The notes below the pieces were generated by a model, which saw only the letters and a list, made by a program, of their open reading frames with translations, ran no database searches and had not been told where the DNA came from. A DNA stretch of 64,000 nucleotides from LMUY01 sp964244585. GTDB taxonomy: Bacteria > Pseudomonadota > Alphaproteobacteria > Acetobacterales > Acetobacteraceae. The first letter of the stretch is position 1. Every line of letters starts with the position of its first letter. Location of the stretch: the NCBI GenBank assembly GCA_964244585.1, contig CAXTJM010000014.1, forward strand, positions 1 to 64,000. Direction: 5' to 3'. The position numbers were made by a program, and so were the translations under genes. Shown here piece by piece: positions 58,911-64,000 of the stretch.

Positions 58911-60980
58911 ATGCAGGCCATCAGCTCGCTCCGCTTCGAGCCGACCATCCCGCTCTGGCTGCTCGGCGCCCTGGCGGCACTCTGCATGCTGGCGGCAGCA
59001 CCCGCGCTGTGGCGGCGGGCGCGCGGGGCGGGGCTGCGGCTGCTGTGCTTCGCCGTCGTGCTGCTGTGGCTCGCCGGGCCGCGGCTGGTGCAGGAGACGC
59101 AGGAGGCGCTGAACGACATCGCCGTGATGGTGGTGGACCGCAGCGGCTCCATGGCGGTGGGCAACCGGGCGCCCCTGGTGGACGCCGCGGCGGCCAAGCT
59201 CCAGGCGGAGGCCGCGCAGGTGCCGGGGCTGGAACTGCGGACGGTTACCGTACCCGAGGCCGGGCATGACGGCACCCGCCTGTTCAGCGCGTTGAACCGC
59301 ACCCTGGCCGACATTCCCCGGTCCCGGCTGGCCGGAGTGGTGATGCTGACGGACGGCGTGGTGCACGACATCCCGAAGGTGGCGCCGCCCGTTCCGCTGC
59401 ACGTGCTGATCCCGGCCGCAGGCGAGCAGACCGACCGCCGGGTCCGGATCGTGGAGGCGCCCTCCTACGGCATCGTCGGCAAGTCCGTGATGCTGCGTGT
59501 CGCGGTGGACGATCTGGGCGTGGACCACGCCGGGCAGACCGTGCCGCTGACCATCCGGCGTGACGGCGAAGCGCCGAGGGTGCTGCAACTGCCCGTCGGC
59601 ACGGTGCAGCCGATCGAGATCCCGATCACCCGCGCTGGCCCGACGGTGGTGGAACTGGCCGCCGCCCCGATGGCGGGCGAGGTCAGCGACCTGAACAACC
59701 ATGCCGTGGTGTCGATCAACGGCGTGCGGGACCGGCTGCGGGTGCTGCTGGTGAGCGGGGAGCCGCATGCCGGGGAGCGCACCTGGCGGCGGCTGCTAAA
59801 GGCCGATCCGTCCGTGGACCTGGTGCACTTCACCATCCTGCGTCCGCCGGAGAAGGACGACATGACGCCGCTGAACGAGCTGGCGCTGATTGCCTTCCCG
59901 GTCCGCGAGCTGTTCCAGGTGAAGATCAACGAGTTCGACCTGATCATCCTGGACCGCTTCTCCAATCGCGGCATCCTGCCGCCGCCCTACCTCCGCAACA
60001 TCGCCGACTATGTCCGGCAGGGTGGCGCCCTGCTGCTCTCGGTCGGGCCGGAGTTCACGGGGCCGGCCTCGCTGGCATACAGCCCGCTGGCGCCTGTGCT
60101 GCCGGCGGAGCCGCTGAGCGGCAGTGCCGGCACGGTCGAGGGGCCGTTCCGGCCGCTGGTGTCCGTCCTGGGGGAACGTCATCCCGTCACGGCCGGTCTG
60201 CCCGGCGACAAGCCCGGCGGCACACCGGCCTGGGGCGACTGGTACCGCCGCATGGTGCCGAACGCCTCGCGCGGGCAGGCCGTCATGAGCGGTCCGGATG
60301 GCCAGCCCCTGCTGGTGCTGGACCGGGTCGGCCAGGGCCGCACCGCCTTGCTGCTGTCGGACCAGATCTGGCTCTGGTCGCGCGATCACGAAGGTGGCGG
60401 ACCGCAGGCCGAGTTGCTGCGCCGGGTGGCTCATTGGCTGATGAAGGAGCCCGCCCTGGAGGAAGAGGCGCTGACCGCGACCGTCGATGGCGGCACCTTG
60501 TCCGTCGAGCGGCGCACCACATCGGACACGGCACCCCCCGCGGTCACGGCGACGTCCCCGGCAGGGCAGCAAGCCACGCTGGCGCTGAAGCCGGTTGCGC
60601 CGGGCCGCGCCGACGGCTCGGTCGCCGCGCCTGACCCGGGCGTCTGGCGCGTCACCGACGGAACCCGGACCGCCTTTGCCGCAGCGGGCAGCGCCAACCC
60701 GCTGGAAATCGCCGATCTTCGCGCCACGGCCGACTATGTCGGCGACATCGCCAAGGGCTCGGGCGGCAGCGTCCACTGGCTGGACCCGGCCGGCGCGCCG
60801 GACCTGCGCCTGGTCGAGGCCGGCCGGGTCGCCGCGGGCGCCGGGTGGATCGGGCTGCGGCGCAACCATGATCATCTTGTCACCGGTGTGGACGCCATTC
60901 CGCTTCTGCCGGCCTGGGCGGCACTGCCGCTGCTGTTGGGCCTGGCATTCGCCGCCTGGCGCCGGGAGAGTTCGGGCTGA
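58911..60980 (+). CDS. Membrane protein with VWA and glutamine-amidotransferase-like domains
   Basis: A 689-residue membrane protein starting one base after the previous stop. Two N-terminal helices (about 13-56) precede a VWA-like domain with MIDAS-type DRSGS at 76-80 and MLTDGVVHD. An Ig-like region (VRIVEAPSYGIVGKSVML) follows, then a type 1 glutamine-amidotransferase-like fold (DRLRVLLVSGEPHAGERTWRRLLK, IADYVRQGGALLLSVGPEF) that lacks an obvious catalytic Cys, and a last helix near 663-682. It completes the MoxR operon; such proteins are often called glutamine amidotransferase but are probably structural. Confidence 0.92.
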   Translation: MQAISSLRFEPTIPLWLLGALAALCMLAAAPALWRRARGAGLRLLCFAVVLLWLAGPRLVQETQEALNDIAVMVVDRSGSMAVGNRAPLVDAAAAKLQAEAAQVPGLELRTVTVPEAGHDGTRLFSALNRTLADIPRSRLAGVVMLTDGVVHDIPKVAPPVPLHVLIPAAGEQTDRRVRIVEAPSYGIVGKSVMLRVAVDDLGVDHAGQTVPLTIRRDGEAPRVLQLPVGTVQPIEIPITRAGPTVVELAAAPMAGEVSDLNNHAVVSINGVRDRLRVLLVSGEPHAGERTWRRLLKADPSVDLVHFTILRPPEKDDMTPLNELALIAFPVRELFQVKINEFDLIILDRFSNRGILPPPYLRNIADYVRQGGALLLSVGPEFTGPASLAYSPLAPVLPAEPLSGSAGTVEGPFRPLVSVLGERHPVTAGLPGDKPGGTPAWGDWYRRMVPNASRGQAVMSGPDGQPLLVLDRVGQGRTALLLSDQIWLWSRDHEGGGPQAELLRRVAHWLMKEPALEEEALTATVDGGTLSVERRTTSDTAPPAVTATSPAGQQATLALKPVAPGRADGSVAAPDPGVWRVTDGTRTAFAAAGSANPLEIADLRATADYVGDIAKGSGGSVHWLDPAGAPDLRLVEAGRVAAGAGWIGLRRNHDHLVTGVDAIPLLPAWAALPLLLGLAFAAWRRESSG

Positions 60981-61018
60981 GCTTGGAATCCCGGTGCGGG
61001 ATGCGCTACACACGGGCC

Positions 61019-61651
61019 ATGCGCACGAATTTCTGGCTCACGGCTGTCTTCGCCACAGGCGTGTTGACCGCGCCCGCCATGGCGCAATCCGACTTCAGCG
61101 AATCTGGTATCCATTCTGGCGCACCCAAGGTGCCGCGGCCGACCACGAACTCCACGCCGCCGCCGGTGGCGGTTCCCGGCGCGCGGGCCCGGACGGAATC
61201 GGTGGCGCCGGCGGAACGCTCCGCAGCCGACCTGCCGCCGACGGAGGCCCTATTTGACGCGATCAACCGCGGGGACATCGTGACCGCACGGGACGCGATC
61301 TCGCGCGGTGCGGATCTGGACGGCACCAACCTCCTCGGGCTGACGCCACTCGAGCTGTCCGTGGATCTCGGGCGCAACGACCTCTCCTTCCTGCTGCTCT
61401 CGCTGCGCGGCGGCAGCAGCAGCAGCCAGCGCAACGGGCCACCTGGCCAGGACGCCGCGGCGGCACCGCCCTCCCCGGCCGATCGGCGCAAGGCCCAATC
61501 GGAAGCGCGGGCTCAGGCCCGTGCCCAGTCCGTTGCGGCGCGGCAGCAGGCGGTGGCGACACCGGTCCGCCAGGGGCCGGCGCTGTTTGCCGGAAACGGC
61601 GGCGTAGCGGTTCCCTCGGCTGGCTTCCTGGGCTTCGATCCGCCGAAATAG
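61019..61651 (+). CDS. Periplasmic ankyrin-repeat protein
   Basis: A 210-residue exported protein. The signal peptide MRTNFWLTAVFATGVLTAPAMA is followed by a Pro-rich segment, then a short ankyrin-type region (EALFDAINRGDIVTARDAISRGADLDGTNLLGLTPLELSVDLGRNDLSFLLLSL; about 76-130), and an Ala/Gln/Arg-rich disordered tail. It lies 38 bases after the MoxR operon and may be co-transcribed. The single ankyrin pair suggests a protein-interaction role; no enzyme motif is visible. Confidence 0.85.
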   Translation: MRTNFWLTAVFATGVLTAPAMAQSDFSESGIHSGAPKVPRPTTNSTPPPVAVPGARARTESVAPAERSAADLPPTEALFDAINRGDIVTARDAISRGADLDGTNLLGLTPLELSVDLGRNDLSFLLLSLRGGSSSSQRNGPPGQDAAAAPPSPADRRKAQSEARAQARAQSVAARQQAVATPVRQGPALFAGNGGVAVPSAGFLGFDPPK

Positions 61652-61703
61652 CGGCGGCGGGCAACTTCCGAGCTCGCTTAGGTAACGGATCGATCGTGGC
61701 TGA

Positions 61704-63122
61704 ATGAGCGTCGGGGTCCACGCCGCCGGGTCGGTGGCCGCCCGCAGTGTCACGATCCCTATGATCGTCGGATGCGCGCTGTTCATGCAGATGCTGGATT
61801 CGACCATCATCGCAACGGCCCTTCCTGCGATGGCCAATTCGATGGGTGAGGAGCCGACGCGGCTCAACCTCGCGATCACCTCCTACCTGCTGAGCCTGGC
61901 CGTGTTCATTCCGGTCAGCGGCTGGGTGGCGGACCGTTACGGCGCCCGCACCGTCTTCGCCGCCGCCATCGGGGTGTTCACCGCCAGCTCCCTCCTGTGC
62001 GGTGCGGCGTCGTCGCTGGGCTTCCTGGTCGTGGCGCGGATGCTGCAAGGGGTCGGCGGTGCGATGATGGTACCCGTGGGCCGGCTGGTAATGCTGAAGG
62101 CGGTGCCCAAAGCCGAGCTGATGCGGGCCATGTCGTTCCTGACGGCGCCCGCGGTGTTCGGCTCGATCCTAGGCGCCCCGGTCGGCGGGTTCATCGTCAC
62201 CTTCTCATCCTGGCGCTGGATCTTTTTCATCAACCTGCCGGTGGGATTGCTGGGGATCGCCCTCGTGCTGACATTGATCCCGAACATACGGGAGGAAGCG
62301 GTGCCGCCGCTGGATTGGCGCGGCTTCTTCCTTTCCGGCACCGGCCTCGCCGCCCTGGTGTTCGGGTTCGAAACGATCGGTCGCGGGACCATGCCCGGGT
62401 GGCTTACGGCCGGCACGATCGTCACGGCATGCGTGTGCTGCGTGCTTTATGTCCTGCATGCCCGCGTGGCAGCCCACCCGATCCTGGACCTACGCCTGTT
62501 GCGGCTTCAGACGTTTGCATCGGCCACGTTCGGGGGCGGCCTGTGTCGCCTTGGCTTCGGTGCGATCCCGTTCCTGTTGGCCATGCTGCTTCAGGTGGGC
62601 TTCGGGTTGACGCCGCTGGCAGCGGGACTGCTGAGCTTTGCCGGGGCAGCCGGCGCCCTGCTCAACAAGCCTGCCATTCGCCCTGTCGTGCGCTGGTTCG
62701 GCTTTCGGTCGGTGCTAGTGGGCACGGCGGTGTTCAACGGGTTGTTCGTGTGCGGCTACGCCGTGTTCCGCCCGACCACACCGCACGCCATCATCCTCGT
62801 CATGCTGCTGATCGGCGGTTTCTTCCGATCCCTGCTGTTCACCAGCCTCAACACGTTAGGGTATGCCGACGTGCCGTCGGCGCAGATGGGCCGGGCCACC
62901 AGCCTAGCGAGCACCGCGCAGCAGGTGAGCCTCAGCCTCGGCGTGGGATTCGCCGCCTTGCTACTGCATGTCAGCGTCGTGCTGCGAGGCGGCTCGGCCC
63001 TGGCGGTCCAGGACATCGCGCCGGCCTTTCTGGTAGTCGGCCTGGTTTCCCTGTCCGCCGTGCCGTGGTTCCTGCGCCTACATCGCAGCGCGGGTGCCGA
63101 AGTGAGTGGGGTCCGCCGCTAG
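61704..63122 (+). CDS. MFS transporter of the DHA2 (EmrB/QacA) type
   Basis: A 472-residue drug:H+ antiporter-like permease with about fourteen hydrophobic segments. The first helix carries FMQMLDSTIIATALPAMA, the loop WVADRYGARTVF, motif C-like GSILGAPVGGFIV and SWRWIFFINLPVGLLGI, all typical of DHA2 exporters. It could export drugs or metabolites; no substrate is implied. It has a weak ribosome site and converges with the GST gene. Confidence 0.92.
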   Translation: MSVGVHAAGSVAARSVTIPMIVGCALFMQMLDSTIIATALPAMANSMGEEPTRLNLAITSYLLSLAVFIPVSGWVADRYGARTVFAAAIGVFTASSLLCGAASSLGFLVVARMLQGVGGAMMVPVGRLVMLKAVPKAELMRAMSFLTAPAVFGSILGAPVGGFIVTFSSWRWIFFINLPVGLLGIALVLTLIPNIREEAVPPLDWRGFFLSGTGLAALVFGFETIGRGTMPGWLTAGTIVTACVCCVLYVLHARVAAHPILDLRLLRLQTFASATFGGGLCRLGFGAIPFLLAMLLQVGFGLTPLAAGLLSFAGAAGALLNKPAIRPVVRWFGFRSVLVGTAVFNGLFVCGYAVFRPTTPHAIILVMLLIGGFFRSLLFTSLNTLGYADVPSAQMGRATSLASTAQQVSLSLGVGFAALLLHVSVVLRGGSALAVQDIAPAFLVVGLVSLSAVPWFLRLHRSAGAEVSGVRR

Positions 63123-63126
63123 CGTG

Positions 63127-63711
63127 CTACCCCGGCATCGTCGCCGAAATGCAAGGGCGGTCGAGCATGGCATCATACCATGCCGACAGGCGGGGATGGC
63201 CGTCGCGCCATGGCTCGTCTGGAAAGCGCAGGTCAAGGTAGCCAAGGGCACATACGACGGCGATGCTGCCGATGTCGAGGTGGTCGGCGGGCACGTCAGC
63301 TTCCAGCCGCTCGATCGCGCGCGCCACTTTCCGCTTTTGCACGGCGATCAGCGCGTCCCGAGCAACCTCGGCCGGACGGCCCTGTTCACCCCGGCACAGC
63401 ACAGCGGCGTCGCAAATGCCGTCACCCAAGGCTTGGAGGCACAACGCGCGCATGCGCAGGCCGTGCGCCGGGAACAACGGCATCGCATCTCCGACCCCGT
63501 CGAGGAACTCGCAAATCACGCGGCTGTCGTACAGTTCCACGCCGTCATCCGTCACCAGGCAAGGAAGCTTGCCGAGCGGGTTGACCGCCGCCAAGGCCTT
63601 GCCCTCGCCGTTGGCAGGAACGATGGTGATCCGACTGTCGATGTCCCGTGCGATGGCGCATACCATGACCTTGCGGGCGAAGGGACTGGCCGGCGCGTGG
63701 AACAGCCTCAT
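63127..63711 (-). CDS. Glutathione S-transferase family protein
   Basis: A 194-residue cytosolic GST-like protein. The thioredoxin-fold N-terminal domain is MRLFHAPASPFARKVMVCAIARD, with the Ser at the catalytic position, LGKLPCLVTDDGVELYDSRVICEFLD supplying glutathione-binding residues. The helical C-terminal domain ends DIGSIAVVCALGYLDLRFP, PRLSAWYDAMLDRPCISATMPG. Its ATG overlaps the stop of the glyoxalase II gene as ATGA, so the two glutathione enzymes are translated together. Confidence 0.94.
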   Translation of the reverse strand: MRLFHAPASPFARKVMVCAIARDIDSRITIVPANGEGKALAAVNPLGKLPCLVTDDGVELYDSRVICEFLDGVGDAMPLFPAHGLRMRALCLQALGDGICDAAVLCRGEQGRPAEVARDALIAVQKRKVARAIERLEADVPADHLDIGSIAVVCALGYLDLRFPDEPWRDGHPRLSAWYDAMLDRPCISATMPG

Positions 63712-64000
63712 CTGAAGCGGTCCTTTCGCAGGCGGGTTGCCCCCAGAGTGTCGGCATCCATAGCGTGCAAGAACGGGTTTTCCGCCAGTTCGTCCGCCAG
63801 CCGAGTTGGCAGCGTCGGCTGGCCGGCGGCGCGAAGCCGATCGACCTCGGACGCACGGCGCGCCAGCGCGACGTTCTCCGGCTCCTCCGTGATGGCGAAT
63901 CGGGCGTTGCTCTGCGTGTATTCATGGCCGCAACAAACCAGGCTGTCCGGCGGCAGGGCGGCCAGCTTGCGCAGGCTGCCGAACATGTCCGCCGCCGTAC
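63708..64000 (-). CDS. gloB: Hydroxyacylglutathione hydrolase (glyoxalase II), C-terminal part
   Basis: About 97 residues of the C-terminal end; the rest lies beyond the window. ADMFGSLRKLAALPPDSLVCCGHEYTQSNARFAITEEPENVALARRA is the glyoxalase II substrate-binding region (GHEYT with the metal-ligand His and NARFA), and NPFLHAMD the usual tail. Glyoxalase II hydrolyses S-lactoylglutathione to lactate and glutathione. It is coupled to a GST gene. Confidence 0.93.
   Translation of the reverse strand, partial: TAADMFGSLRKLAALPPDSLVCCGHEYTQSNARFAITEEPENVALARRASEVDRLRAAGQPTLPTRLADELAENPFLHAMDADTLGATRLRKDRFR

Noticed and set aside
57374..59371. A 665-codon minus-strand frame in the MoxR block
   Set aside because: Antisense to the DUF4159 and VWA/GATase proteins, which have clear motifs and coupled starts.

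Overview
The window is a high-GC bacterial chromosome segment with dense, tightly packed genes. Many coding ends overlap as ATGA, GTGA or TTGA. The protein set points to an alphaproteobacterium, most likely Rhodospirillales/Acetobacteraceae: an HVGN-type glutamyl-tRNA synthetase, DUF3597, DUF1285, DUF6111-like and DUF6356-like proteins, an RsbRD-type histidine kinase, PcaHG and the MoxR-DUF58-DUF4159 block. The family-level call is inference from protein style. No rRNA, tRNA, CRISPR array, insertion sequence or phage gene was recognised.

Layout. 1-2.9 kb: the 5' part of polyphosphate kinase (cut by the window edge) and an SDR. 2.9-11.1 kb: a long minus-strand run reading pcaH, pcaG, uppP, an SGNH/GDSL hydrolase, two tandem paralogous flavin-dependent (LLM/NtaA-type) monooxygenases and a complete polar amino-acid ABC transporter (binding protein, permease, ATPase). 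11.4-14.7 kb: a lone binding protein, an MFS symporter and an SDR. 15-19 kb: small stress or signalling genes (two small orphan proteins, DUF3597, cold-shock protein, single-domain response regulator, RsbRD-type histidine kinase, Gly/Tyr-rich secreted protein). 19.2-23.9 kb: a DUF485 plus sodium:solute symporter pair, a LysR regulator, an SMP-30 lactonase and a divergent HpaI-type aldolase with an operator-like inverted repeat between them. 24-29.9 kb: an SsuD-like monooxygenase plus an acyl-CoA-dehydrogenase-like flavoprotein, an SDR flanked by possible gene relics, a catalase-like haem protein and a further amino-acid binding protein.

29.9-39.1 kb is mainly informational: gltX, DUF2721, cysS, DUF305, a TrmJ-type methyltransferase, a convergent thioredoxin-like/CcdA pair, a DMT exporter, rpsD and prfC. 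39.1-45.4 kb: a GH15 glucoamylase/trehalase-like enzyme, a DEAD-box helicase, glutaryl-CoA dehydrogenase and a TrmA/RlmD-type RNA methyltransferase with an unresolved start. 45.5-49.6 kb: a CBS protein, a response regulator, a lone flagellin, a nitroreductase, a flavin reductase, a DUF6356-like protein and an Lrp/AsnC regulator. 49.7-52.8 kb: a SWIM-domain SNF2 ATPase. 52.8-61.7 kb: divergent blocks DUF1285-NUDIX-DUF6111 (minus) and MoxR-DUF58-BatA/DUF4159-VWA/GATase-ankyrin (plus). 61.7-64 kb: a DHA2-type MFS exporter, a glutathione S-transferase and the C-terminal end of glyoxalase II.

Functionally, the window combines housekeeping translation genes with scavenging modules: transport plus flavin monooxygenases that probably release sulfur or nitrogen from small organic compounds, and partial aromatic or dicarboxylate catabolism (PcaHG, HpaI-like aldolase, glutaryl-CoA dehydrogenase). 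The best candidates for poorly described biology are the MoxR/DUF58/DUF4159/GATase block, the ABC-transporter/tandem-monooxygenase operon, and two families of intergenic hairpin repeats, one of which appears to supply the ribosome-binding site of prfC.
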